A DNA stretch of 64,000 bases from Acridotheres tristis. Lineage: Eukaryota; Chordata; Aves; Passeriformes; Sturnidae. The translations under genes were made by a program, and so were the position numbers. A model generated the notes under the pieces. It saw only the letters and a list, made by a program, of their open reading frames with translations, had not been told where the DNA came from and searched no databases. Shown piece by piece: positions 34,090 to 46,797 of the stretch; the stretch's first letter is position 1; each line of letters opens with the position of its first letter. The DNA lies in NCBI GenBank assembly GCA_037013685.1, contig CM072906.1, positions 1,178,001 through 1,242,000 of the forward strand, written 5' to 3'.

Positions 34090-35004
34090 GGTTTTCTGCA
34101 AACATTCCATGTGCTTCTTCTTTGGCCCAATGCTGGAATAGAAATGCCTCAAGTCTTGCAATTCCTCACGGCTCAGGCACACTGCTCCTGCCAGCCCTGC
34201 CCTGGTGTGCAGCTGATAACCTGTCCCAGGATCTGTGCATTTATTCAGTTGGTGGGAGGTTATTCAGGCCTCCTTCCCACTCTCAGAGAGGTAATTACAT
34301 GGAAGGTTGGATGTCCCCAGGAGAAGGATAGGTTGAACACAGAGCAGGAATAAAACAGGGCTGGTTAAGTGCCAGCTGAATGAATTCTTGCTCTGTGTGA
34401 ACAGTGAACAGCATACAAATGGTAGGGATTTAAAAACAATTTCCCCTCAATGCTTTCTTATCTTTTAAAGCACAGTGTTCCCAGACCCTTATCAAGAGGA
34501 ATTATTTATTTATATCTGCATAGCTGAAGGAAATAGGCAAAGTTCAAAATGAGCTGCATATAGAGAGCTCCATGGATGATTTGATGGTGGCTGGAGGAAG
34601 CCAAGTCTGTGCTCATGTTATTATTTGTTAGACAGGACACCTGGAATTTGAATATTTTTCATTAGCAGAATTCACTCTCTTTTGGTCAGAAACATAAAAA
34701 TGATGATGGATTTTGGTTTGCTTTTTGTCTCTTTGGTTTTTTTATATTGCAAGACACCAGGGTATATTCCCATTGCTTCAATGGCAGAGCCCTGACAGAA
34801 CAGGACAGTCTGAAGCTTTTGAAAGGACAATAACCTTGAGGTTGGTTCTGCTCCCAAACCTACCACTGACTTCCACTGTCCTGGACAAAACATTCCTGTC
34901 TCCCCACAGATTTAAATATTTTTTTCCTCAAAAACTAGCATTGAGAGACAGGAAAAAATTGGGGTTGGGAATGTAAATCACAGTTGGAAGCACAGTTTGA
35001 AGAA

Positions 35005-35085
35005 TTATTATCATTATTATTATTATTACTACTACTACTACTACTATTATTATTATTATTGTTGTTGTTGTTGTTGTTGTTATTC
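35005..35085. repeat. Compound trinucleotide microsatellite
   Basis: A run of ATT, then ACT, then ATT, then GTT trinucleotides on the plus strand, all in the same three-base register. This looks like a single ancestral array that changed motif by substitution and slippage. Confidence 0.95.
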
Positions 35086-37399
35086 CTTCTGACAAGGAAG
35101 CTTTCAACATCCTTCCCTGCTCCATCAAAGCCCCTCTGACCACACTGGCCTTGATTAGGTTTTACCTGAGGGCAGTGGCTGTGGTGACACATGCAGGCTG
35201 CCTTTCCCAGCTGCAGGCTGAGCAGGAGCCAGGGGTCACTCAGGAAGTTGGGAAAGGTGGCACTTGGTGGCCTGCAGAAGCTCAGCAGGTCTCTCTGTGA
35301 ACTTCCCAACCCCAAGTGGTTCCACTCTGGGAACCCTCAGCATCTCCCAGTTTGCTTTTAAAGCTTAATTTTACTTTTCTTGATTGATTTGAACACATTT
35401 TTCCCTGCCCCAGTGCTTTTGCTTTTTGTGCTTTGAAGCCACACACCTGTACAGAGGGAAGTGGGTCTTCCTGAGGGGCTCCATGGATGGGGGGCACTCA
35501 GTGGGATGTGGGAGGCTTTAAAATCACAAGCTCAGGTTATTACCAAGAGCTAATAACAGATAATTAACTCAGGCACCAAGGCACTGCTTGTCCCAGAGCT
35601 GCACACTTGAAGCCAGCAGGGAAGGATGATCCCTCCAGGGTGAATCCATCCCCCACAAGATCCCAGACATTTCCAGGGGTTCTTATCTCTGGCTCAGGTA
35701 AGGGAACTGTGCTGCCAAGCACAGCACCTCAGTGAAGGACCTGGAATTCGAGGTGAGGAATGTCCCTGAGTGCTCAAACCACCACCAACCACCGAGGCCA
35801 CTGCAGCCTGGGGGACAGAACCCAGCACACATTTCTCTCTGCTCACCCAGTTTATTTCTGCAGATTCTGTCTTTCTACTGCTTTGAGCTGGTAAATGCTG
35901 ATAAACCAACATCATTTAACCAAAGAAATCAATCAAATGGATCCATTTGTGCTGGGCAGGGCATCACCATGAGCCCACCACCCTCCTTCTGCAGGAGAGC
36001 AGCAGGAGCAGGGAGGGTCATGGAGATGAACATGGCCAGGTGGGATGTGCCAGGATCCCCTGTCTGTGTCTGGGCTGGTTCAACATTTCCTCTCCAGCCC
36101 AGGCACTCAGGAGGGTTCAGCAATGTCACTTTTGGTGCTTGGCACTCAAAGCAAGAGTCAAGAACGTTTGGCAAGGAAGGTAATTCATGTCCAAACAGAG
36201 GAGGAAAGAATTTGTTTCCAGCTGGCTGAAAAGGTGCCTCAGGAGCAGCAGAACTGAAAACAAATGGTGACAGCACATCCTCAGCCAGTGAATCCATTCA
36301 TTGGCATGCATTCACCACATTTCTGGGCACATTTCTGTGAACTTGAGGTACCTTTGCTGTGACTTCAGGAATTACCCTGAGCCCAGCCCATGTGGCTGCT
36401 CAGGGTATTCTGGGATTCCATGGAACCTGCTTGGAATTGGCCTGGAAGGGCCAGAAGTGACACAGAGACAGCACGAGCAAAAAGGGGTGAGAGCATGGTG
36501 CCATGAGCTCGTTTCCTCAAAGAACAGGGCTGAAAGCAAAGAGTCAGGACTGTTCCCACGCCACAGAGCAAATCCTTTATCATTCTGGGCAGGCACAAAA
36601 CAGCAGTGCTGAACCTCTGCCTGAAAAATCTCTCCTGATGCCTGCTCCAGCCTACCTGTAGTGATAGACAGCATTAATCCCCACGAAAAATCTTGATCTT
36701 TGCAGTGAATTCAGCCCCTAGGGAATTCTGCAGCTCAGGAGATGGGAATGGGCTGCATGGAGATGAGCTGTAGGTGCAGATCAGAGCCCTGAGCAGCCAC
36801 AAGTTTCACTCATCCCAAAGCCACACTCACCCAAGGCTAAAACAGGATTTTTTTTCAGAATATCCTAAAAATTCTGAACTTTGGAACGAATGGAATATAT
36901 TGCTATTGTACTGCAGGACTAGAAGGCAAAAGAAAAAGCAAGACACCACTTGGAGCTGCCAAGATCTGAGCCTCTCCTGCTGGAACAGCCAGACAGGGGA
37001 TCCCTGGGGACTGGCAGGAGTTGGTTTTCTTCAAGATGATATAAAAATTTAATCTCTACAGCAAAATTATTCCTAGACTGAGCACAGTTAGAGTAAATAT
37101 ATTAGTCTCTTCTTAAGCTGAGTGTATTTCAGGAGGAGGCAGGAGTTTTCTAGGACAGAGAAAACCTTTAGTGAATACAATCAAATGTGATTCGCAGCCT
37201 TCATTTCCAAAGTCTCCTTGGGAGCTGGAGGGGGGGGAAAGCTTTTTGCTCCACGTCAGCTTGGATGAAGGAAAACATTAACCCTCCCATACAACTCCCA
37301 GCTGAGAAAATTTGTGATGAGAGGGCTGGGGAAGAAAAAAGAGCCCTGAAATGAAAAAACATTTCTGAGAAAGGGGTGCTGAGCTTAACGCTGGGGGTG

Positions 37400-37740
37400 A
37401 GGAGGGAAAACATCAACCTTGCAGTGCCTAAAGGGGTCACAGGGGGCTGGAGAGGGACTGGGGACAAGGGATAGAGGGACAGGACACAGGGAATGGCTCC
37501 CAGTGCCAGAGGGCAGGGCTGGATGGGATATTGGGCAGGAATTGTTCCTGTGAGGGTGGGCAGGGCTGGCACAGGGTGCCCAGAGCAGCTGTGGCTGCCC
37601 CTGGATCCCTGGCAGTGCCCAAGGCCAGGCTGGACATTGGGGCTTGGAGCAGCCTGGGACAGTGGGAGGTGTCCCTGCCATGGCAGGGGTGGGATGGGAT
37701 GACATTCAAAGTCCCTTCCAACCTAAACCATTCTGTGACT
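37400..37740 (+). mobile_element. CR1 LINE 3'-end fragment
   Basis: From CATCAACCTTGCAGTGCCTA through GGATGGGATATTGGGCAGGA and GCTGTGGCTGCCCCTGGATC to TCCCTTCCAACCTAAACCAT and TCTGTGACT. It shares long stretches with 13496-13826. Confidence 0.92.
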
Positions 37741-39369
37741 ATAATACAGGAAAGATTTCTGGAAAAGCAAAAGTTTTAGCTGCATCTTTCCAAATGTGTA
37801 TTTCCTGCAGCATGAGGGACAGAACACACACAGAGCTCAGGGTGGAAGCCACGTTCCAATAGGGACGAGGAACTTGAAGCCCCACGTCTCCAGAAGGAAT
37901 CAGCAACACTGGAAAACACGGGAATCATAAAGTGAAATTCAAGGAGATGTCTCTGCAAAGCACAGCTCTCACTCAGTGAAGCACAGTGGATTTTCCAGCC
38001 CCAAGAGCTCTCACAGGGATGTTTGTTCCTGGCCTGAGTCAGCCAGAGAGCTGAAGGCCAACAAGGAATCTCTGACCTGGGGGAAAAGCCAAACCGAGGG
38101 GGGGAATGGCCCAGTGTGTGACCTGCAGGGGAGTCAGAGACAGGGGACACAGCAGAGAGGCTCTCAGGGCATCGTGTGAGAAACCAGACCTGCTACAGAG
38201 GCCAGAATGTCCCAGGAATGCTGGAAATGATGGGAACTGCTGAAGGTTTTAGTGCTGTCCTGCTGATCGCTGCAAACACAGACTGTTAAAGGGAGGGCTC
38301 ATTAACAATAAGGGGGACTGGCAGAAGAACAGGCACCAATTTTCCTTTGCAGCCTTGGTGGAACCTGGGGCACGGGATTTTCTGTTCTTGCAGAAGTTTT
38401 TACACAGTTTTAGCCAGACTTGCTCAGATCTATTATTATTAGAGTAAATAACCCCCATTCCTCTGGCTGTAGGTCACACCTGTGTAAGGTGGAACCCTGG
38501 GCTACCCCAGGGCTGTGGGAACTGTGCAGGGAATACAAACACAACCCTGTCAGCTTGCATTGCTCTCACTGTCTCCCCAAAGCATCCTCACACTCCTGCA
38601 GGGGAACTAAAAGTAGCTGTAAAGGATCACAATATGAGAGTTTGCTTTCTCCTGGGGGAAAAAATATTGAAAGTTTAAAAAAGAGCTTAAATACTAGACC
38701 CCAGTGAAAAAACAGTATTCCCCTGAACCCTTTACAATTCTATTCACTGTACATGCTAAATTTATTTCTCTCAGGGCTGACCACTTATCAAAAGTTTATC
38801 CTCCAAATCAGATGCTGCAGCTAAAGGGTCAGGGCTTCCCCTTCCACTGGACAGTCCTTTCCCAGGAGCTGGCTTTTAGCATATCAGGACATCTCCCCCA
38901 GTGCAGGATTGTACAGAGCTGCCTGGTGTCCTTCACCATGCAAATGAAGTGTTGGTTTACTGCAGAGATTACCATGAGCATGGTGACTTTCACAAGTGGG
39001 GGGATCACAAAAACTCCCAGCCTCTGCCTTTCAGCTGAATGACAAATGGGAACTCAGACAAAGCAGCAGATGAATGGGCCCAGGCTTGGCAAGCAGGGAT
39101 TTTAGCAGATACAAACTGAAAACAGAGCATATTTCACCTGTACTCCAACATATTGCATCTCTGAAAAAGCTCCTGCCTATGAAAAATTATGTGAATAATT
39201 CTGGCTGAAATGAATTTGTCCAACAGAGCATTAAGATTTCACTTAAACAATTGTGACAGGTAGGGGTAAGGGAATTGAACACATTTTCTTGCAGCCCAGC
39301 CAGGCAAGGACCAAAACCAGGATGGGCACAGCTAATTTTAAAATATATTTCATAATATAACATTTTTAA

Positions 39370-39487
39370 TGCCAGGCTGGATGGGGCTTGGAGCACCCTG
39401 GTCTGGTGAAAGGTGTCCCTGGCCATGGCAGGGGGGAATGAGATGAGCTTTAAGGTCCCTTCCAACACAACCACTCTGGGATTCTCT
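39370..39487 (+). mobile_element. CR1 LINE 3'-end fragment
   Basis: GCCAGGCTGGATGGGGCTTG, then GAAAGGTGTCCCTGGCCATG and AAGGTCCCTTCCAACACAAC, ending GGGATTCT. Truncated at its 5' end. Confidence 0.88.
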
Positions 39488-41048
39488 GCTTTAAGCTCAG
39501 ATTAGATGATGACCTGTAGAAGAATGCTTTAAGCCCAGCTGTGCTTACACCATTATGGGAAGAGTCAGATAATGCCCAGCACTCCCTGGAAAGGATGGAG
39601 AAGGGAGCACAGTCGCTGCACAGGTCTGAAGTCTCATTTGAAATGTTTAAACACAAATCTACATTTACATGTCCATACACACAGGGATTCAAAAATGAAG
39701 TTTTCTAATCAATATAGAAATGGAAACAGAGGGAAATGACTTTCAGAGCCAGAGGGAGGATCAGCACCCAGAGCAAGGACAAGACAGTGATCAGGACAAT
39801 GTCAAAGCCTATTTAGCCTATTGCACTACAAGTTCTGCATCCAGATGATAATTCCCCAATCCAGATTTGCCCCTAGCACAAAACAGAAATCCTTCCCCAG
39901 GCCAAGGCTGTTTAGTTCTGAGGAATGATTTATTTGGTTCCAACACCTGTGACTGGTGAAAGAGCTTGGACATGGCTCTATCCTCCTGAAAAGTCCAAAA
40001 ATAGTTATTTTATTTATAATGCAGAGTGGCATTTCCCACTCTGCTCGCATTGATAAAATAACTTGTTGAGAAAGGCAGAACTTGGCAGCAGAGCTGGTGC
40101 AGAGCAGAAATCCATAGGCTAAAGAAAGCTCTTTGCAGCTCAGCAGGGAAAACAGGCACTGCTGTCAGGGGAGTGTCAGGCACAGACACCTTGTTCAGAC
40201 ACAAAAGACAAGACTGGAGGTGATTCAGCCTGGACACATGTGAGCACTCCTGGCAATTTAACAATGAGAGCAATGCCTTTCCCTGTAGGTGCAGCCACCC
40301 CCACCCCAGGAGCTGCTCTGCTGCTGGACTGCCCCTCTCAAAGGGGAAATTCCACCCAGGAACCCAACCCCTTACAGCTCTTACAGGTTTGTCCCAAAAT
40401 CACCAGTTACACCCCACTGCCCTTCATGTTTGTTCACACTCACAGCACCAGCAGCTGCCTGGGAATTCTGGCTGACAGCCTGGGATCTGGGAGCAGGAAA
40501 GGATGAAGGGGATTTGCAGAAAAGGTAAAGAAAAGAGTTTGTTGCAGACAAATCTTTGCAGAAGAAATGTCACCTGCATGTTATGACAGATTTATACTTC
40601 TAACTAAATAGGGGACTGTCCCATTCTGGAAATATTGGAGAAAAGAGAGGAAAAAGAGGTAAAAAGGAGTAGATCACAGTGTGTAACAAAAAGGAAAATC
40701 AGGGTCAAAACCATCACTAAGATCATTTAGTGAGAGAGCTGACTCCAGTTACACCACACTGTGTTCAGGATGTCAGAGAACTGCAGAGATCTGGCTTTAG
40801 TAAGCCCTGCCTAAGGGCTGCTTTCAAGGATTCAATATTCCTGGGATCCAGGCACAAGCATTTCCCCACCAACACACAGCAAGGTTTGCATGAGCTGGTC
40901 ACAACAGTCCAGAGCAACCTTCCCAGCAGCTGCTCCCTGTCTGTTCCAGTGGCACAGATCTCCACAGAGCACAGCATGGCCAGGCAGCAGTGAGGAAGCA
41001 CATGAGACCCTCAGAGAGGGGAAGGGACTCTGTGAAGAGCACCCAGCA

Positions 41049-41222
41049 TCGAATTCCCGACTGGTTTAGGTCGGAAAGGACATTAAAGTTCATGTCATCC
41101 CCACCTCTGCCATGGGTAGGGACAATTTCTACTATCCCAGGGTGCTCCAAGCCATGTCCAGCCTGGCTTTGGGAACTGCCAGGGGTCCAGGGGCAGCCAC
41201 AGCTGCTCTGTGCCAGGGTCTG
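41049..41222 (-). mobile_element. CR1 LINE 3'-end fragment
   Basis: Reverse-oriented: GTCGGAAAGGACATTAAAGT, then CCATGGGTAGGGACAATTTC, GGTGCTCCAAGCCATGTCCA and GGGGCAGCCACAGCTGCTCT. Confidence 0.85.
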
Positions 41223-42243
41223 CCCAGCACAGCCAGGTACCAGTGAGGAGACTCAAGCAGGGAGAGAGCAGATGGCCAGCAGAGCAGAGCAGAGCAGGTC
41301 CCCCAGCACAGCACAGCAGGACAGCAGCTCCATCCAGGGCACCACAGCCAGACGTGCATGGCTGGAACCCTCCTTGGTGAGACACTGCCATCAGCAGCCT
41401 GGGCTCAGTTTAATTCCAGGACCTTCATCCCCATCACTCTGCAGACAAAAAGCTCCAAGTGCTGCCAGGCTCCCTCCAGGCCTGCTGGGCCATGTCCCCC
41501 TGACAGACCCAGTCCTGCCAGGGGAGCAGGGAGCCTGCAGTCACCTGCTGAGGCTGCAGGACCACAGGGGCTCTGGGCATGTGGCTGCTCCATGAGAGGA
41601 GGATGGATGAGCCTCTCCTCACCCTGACAGCAGCCTGGGGAAAGAGCCACACTGGAAGCTTTGCCCAGCCATCCACCTGCTGGGAGAGAACTCACTGAGA
41701 GCTAAATCCTGCTCAAGTGTCATGAGAGGAGTCTGTGTTCCAGCTGCCAAGGCCACAGAGCAGAACCCGCAGCAGGACCTGGCATTACAGCTCTGACACT
41801 TGCCAGTCCCTTCAAAGATCAGTCTGGGGCTGTCACCATTCCCAAGACAGACAAGGTCCCTGGTCCATGCACCCAATGGGTACTGACTCTCCACACAGCC
41901 CACTGCCAGCTCTGCACTTGGGCTTTGCCCTCACTGCTCCCAAACACGCCTGGCTCGGTGCCTGTGGGACAGCTCAGGACACTGGAGCTCAAGGGAGCAA
42001 GGCCAAGGGCAAAAGCAACCTTGCATATTTACACTGTTCAGCCAAGGGCCCATTTGGGTGATGAATTAAACAATTACCTGCAACTTTATTTTTAGGAGAC
42101 AGGCTGCAATTCAAGCAAGAGAGAACTTAGCTGCTCTCCTCTCTGAGCTGCCAGGACATAGCTCTGGCAGGACACACTCTGACGTGCCAGGCTGCTCAGG
42201 GACCCTGGCAGGAGCAGCTCTTTGCTCAGAAAAATCACATCTA

Positions 42244-42345
42244 TCCCATTACTGGGAGTCTTCAAGGGCAGGCTGGATGGGCCTTTGAGTGATTATTGGA
42301 ACAAGATGATCTTTACATGTCCTTTTCAACCCAAACCATTTTCCT
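42244..42345 (+). mobile_element. CR1 LINE 3'-end fragment, diverged
   Basis: CTTCAAGGGCAGGCTGGATG, then ACAAGATGATCTTTACATGT and CCTTTTCAACCCAAACCATT. It is more diverged than its neighbours, so probably older. Confidence 0.75.
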
Positions 42346-45300
42346 GCTGAGGATGGAAGAGTCTGGAAATGTCTCTAGTACAGGCATTTTAAGAAATTCC
42401 CAAACTCTTCCATCCTCAGCAGCAAAACATTTGTGCTCAGGCAGTGATTTCTGAGGCCAAACTGCAAACTGCTCATCCCCAGGTAGTCACTCCCACCACC
42501 ACTCCAGGCTCAGACAAACCTTTTGTTCAGCTTTCATTGCTGTTCTTATCCTGCAGTGCAAAAAATTTCAGTTCTTTGGGTAACACAGTCCATTCCCACC
42601 TCCATCACAACCAGTTTGTTTCCAGGCAGAGCTGTTGCTTGGGCACAGAGATGTCACACTTCAGTGCCAGCCCAAAACCACACAGCAAAGGTGGGAAAAT
42701 AAGGATTTCTTAAATCCATCTTGTCCCAGAGAAGCTGTGACTGGAGCAGCACCTGCAGTGTGATGGGACCACCCCAGCGAGAGGAGCAGAACCATGGGAA
42801 CGAGTATGGAAGCAGGAAAAGAACAGAACCCACAAAAACACAAACAAACAGTTTTTGAACCCCATTCAAAGGTTATAAATATTATTCAGCATTTTTATTT
42901 TCACAAGGAATCTGTTATCTCTATAGCAAGCTGTTACTGTTTGTGGTTTCCTCCAATGCATGATCCTGTTTTCCTTCTGAAAACATTTCCTCTCTGTATA
43001 GATTGCCCTGTTGGAGAGGGGAAAACTGCTGCCATTTGGCAAGATAAGAAATGAAGAAGCACCACAGTGGAAGAGCAGACATCATCAATACAAAAGTGGC
43101 TGCTCAGGTTTTGGGCTGAGTTTTGTGGGTGTGTGGGAGGTTACAGAACTGTGTGAGCCCCGTGCACAGGGCACCTCCTCACAGAGCCCTGGGGGAGGCA
43201 GAAACTGCAGATGGTCACCACAACACCTGCCTAGAGGTGTTGGGAGATTATAAAACCTTACAGAGGCTCCCTGTTTGCCACTCCTGAAGTGTGGGGAAGG
43301 GAGGAACACGTGGGTGGTGTTTGTAACCCAAGGCCCAAGCAGAGTCCCAGGGCACTGAGACAGGCTGGGCACCTGTGACAAAAAGGGTCCATGGGACTGT
43401 ACCCTGAGAAGCACCACACTGCACAGAATGCTTCCAAATTCCAATGGGCCCCTTGATCTGAGTAACCCCTCCCTGGGCCACCTCCAATGTGCTCAACCTG
43501 TAAAGACTAACAGATTAGAGAAGGGATGTCATTGCCCAAAACTGGCTCTCCCACAAAAAGGATGTAATTGTGATGTGAAAATGGTTGCAGAGAGACAAAC
43601 TGTGGATTTACAAGTGCATCCTTGCAAGTATGTACAAGCCTCATCCCAACTAACTGCATTTTACTGAGCTGTGAACTCACTAATTCCTTTTTAAGGTCAA
43701 GAAAGTCCATTTGGCAGAGGTTTGCTTGGTGCATTTAACTTCAGTGCTCTGACACTGTCCTTGCTCAGTGCCCAAGCCCATTTCCTGCTGCTTTTGGGGT
43801 GTGTTCTCAGACACACAGGGCACCCCAGAGAGTGCTTGTGCTCTTCAAACGCCTTCCATCTGTTTGTGCTCTGCCAATGGGCCATAGGGGTGACACAGCC
43901 AAAGCCAGAAATAAAGGAGCTAATTTGGTCATCAGAGAGAAATAATCTCCACTGCAATGCCTTTATTCCTGCACACATCTGCATTCTCCTGACAAACACA
44001 GCAGCTTTATGTAATGCATGCATTGTTGGAATGAGCACAGGAGCACAACAGACACCTCTTGGACAAAAACCTGGGATTGCCCCAGTGTGACTCAGTCTCT
44101 GTGTGGGGGAGGAAGAGTTTTGTGTGCCTTCAAGGACTCTGCTACCAAGCCCAGCTCGCTGAAACCATTCAGGTGCTCAAGGAAAGCATGAACTGAACTG
44201 CTTTGCCTCAAGGAGTGAGCCTGGAACTCACTCTCCACCATCCATGCAATCTGTGAATGGTTACACTGCTCAGCATTGGGAACAGTTCCTGAGAGGCCCC
44301 AGATCTGTGACTGTTTAACTCTGTGTTTCTATAGAGAGCTTCTGATGATAGGCACTAAGTGCTTTAAAAACATAATTAACGCTCAAAGCACTCCTGAGAG
44401 GCAGCTAAATATAGGGCTGGGAGTTTCAGCTACCTGGAGTAGGACTGTCCTTGATCCTTTTGTAGAACACTTGGTACAACAGGGTACACGGTACAATAGG
44501 GTCTGGGGCCCATTGTGCCTGGGGCTCCCAGAGAACTCAGGAGAAAACACACCTCGCTCCTTATCCACACGTCAAACACAGAAAATATCTTATCCAAGGG
44601 GGCTTAGCTGAGGATTGGTGTTTACAGACAGAACCTGATTTCTTAGGAAATTAGAGAACCTGTCATGGCAGGGGGGTTTCCTCCAGAGGCCCCTCCCTCT
44701 GCAGTGACCACACCAGTGACAGGTGACACCTGAGCACTGACACTGTGCTTCGAGCCAAGCCCTGGCTCCATGGCTGACCTGGAAGGACCAGGTGAATCCA
44801 GAGGGCCTCAGCCACTGCAGCACTTCACAGGATCCCGTTTTTAGCCAAAGAGAAGTGTCTGGGGCCATTTTTTCAGAGCAAGGTGCTCAGTGAGAAGAAG
44901 CCCCAGAGGCAGATCACACGTGCCCAGGTGTGTGGTGTCCCCATGGGCCTCCCTCAGCCTCCTGTGCTGTGGAAGAGATGCCCACACGTCCTGGGCAGGG
45001 CCACCAGGGTCAGGACAGTCACACTTGCATTGCATGTTTCCTTTCCCAGAGAGCCGAGAGGACTCACCAACCGTGGCCTTGCCAAAGCTCTGCTCTGGAG
45101 GAGCTGCCCTGTGTCTGCCAGCCAGCACCGTGACTTCCCAGGCCAGCACAATCTTCATCTCCATTCTCCTCCCACCCCCAGCTCTCCAGCACACCCTTCC
45201 TTCCTTCTTCTGTCCTTCCATCCTGCCTCCATCTGATTTCCAGCCCTTTGAATTCCAGTCTCCTTCCACACCACATCCCCTGAACACTTCAGTCCTTGCT

Positions 45301-46654
45301 GCCCCCAGTGCCCCCTGCCCCAGCACTGCCCATCCTCTGACCTGCCCTGGGGCAGCCAAGATCAGGCCCAAGACTCCTCCTAGATTCCCATGAATACTAA
45401 TTAATTCTCCCCTAAAAACTGTGCTAATGAGTAATCCTGCAGCTCCCCAGCTCACAGGCAGTGACTGCTCTTTTTGTGTTAAAAAAAACCCTCTAAATGC
45501 CTTCCCATTGCTTGTCCTCGACAGGCAGGGAGAAATACAAATTGTTGAGTCCATATTTAAATTAATTCCCAAATTGATCATCTTAAACAATTTGGGAAAT
45601 ATCTTGCAACAGCTCTAAGTGAGTTATATCCTCTCCTCCCTTTTCCACCTTCCTGAGGAGCACAATTAGCACCCACCTGCCAAAGCTGGCCTTCCTTCAG
45701 TAAATTGAAGGGGTTAAGAGAGGAACAAAAAATGTTGTACAGAACTCAGGGTCAGCAACCTCATTTAGCAGCTCCCTGCCTTTGCAGGTCAGGTTTAGCA
45801 GGGAATCTGCTGCTCTCTGGAAAATGCAGCCTCAGTGGACATGGAGCTGCCAACCTTGAGCCCCAACCCCTCCCTGCTCGAGCACACCCTGCAGCTGCTG
45901 TGGAAAAGGTGCCCTAAGAAGAGGAGGGTCATGCTTAAAATGCCCAGGATGAGAACAAATCCAAGCAGAGAATGAAAATCTGACCTCACTGGGAGCTGAG
46001 GACCTGAACTGGGGACACCCTCTATGGGGACAGGGTCACACTCTCCCCTGACTCACTCGAGGCTTGAAGGAGATCATTTCTTTTCCCCCACTCTTTCCCA
46101 AGGACATCTTTCCAGGATCTGCCACTTTTTTCTTCCCTCTTGCCATGGCCAAGCCTTCCACACCCCCCAGTCTGCAGAGACTGCCTTGTCCTTGGGGAAA
46201 TTGTTCACTTCTGAGCAAAACAGCTCCTGCTTCAGATGGTGGTCAAGAGAAAAACCACAAGCATCACATCCACTTCTCCATATTTAGGGATTAAGGATAT
46301 CCCATCTTTGGACAATACCTGAGAGCAACTTGGATCTGTAATTCAAAGATAATTACAAATGTTGAGCAGGAAGTGAGGAAAGGCAATTTTTGCATTAAAT
46401 CTTTTAAATCTTGAGTTTCCAGCAGACACTTTCACAGTGGAATGTGACTGCAGGATTGCACTTGCTCTCCAGTGCTGCTTTTTCAGTGTAAATCTTCCTG
46501 TCACACCAGAAATTCACATCCTGCTTCCTCTTTTCCACAGTCACTGCTATGATAACCCTGTGCTCACAGCCCTCCTGCATCTCCACAGGCAAGTGGTTTC
46601 CAGTCCATCTCCATCCCCAAATCCTGCCCTGTTTCCCATAGCCAGCCCCCTCCC

Positions 46655-46797
46655 TTTCCCTTCCCTTCCCTTCCCTTCCCTTCCCTTCCCTTCCCTTCCC
46701 TTCCCTTCCCTTCCCTTCCCTTCCCTTCCCTTCCCTTCCCTTCCCTTCCCTTCCCTTCCCTTCCCTTCCCTTCCCTTCCCTTCCCTTCCCTTCCCCT
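46655..46797. repeat. (CCCTT)n pentanucleotide array, about 28 copies
   Basis: An almost perfect run of CCCTT from about 46657 to 46793, about 27-28 copies. On the gene's sense strand it reads (AAGGG)n, with regularly spaced GGG runs. The plus strand is pyrimidine-only over this span, the opposite asymmetry to the array at 30.2 kb. Confidence 0.97.

Noticed and set aside
33752..34353. Frames with Gln-Asn-Ser-Gln-Asp-Pro and Gly-Ser-Trp-Leu-Phe-Trp repeats
   Set aside because: Translation of the 17-bp minisatellite next to the GALNT17 exon; 17 bp rotates the frame, so all three are open.
44841..45590. A 249-codon frame on the minus strand
   Set aside because: No recognisable domain, no family motif and no supporting splice structure; probably chance.
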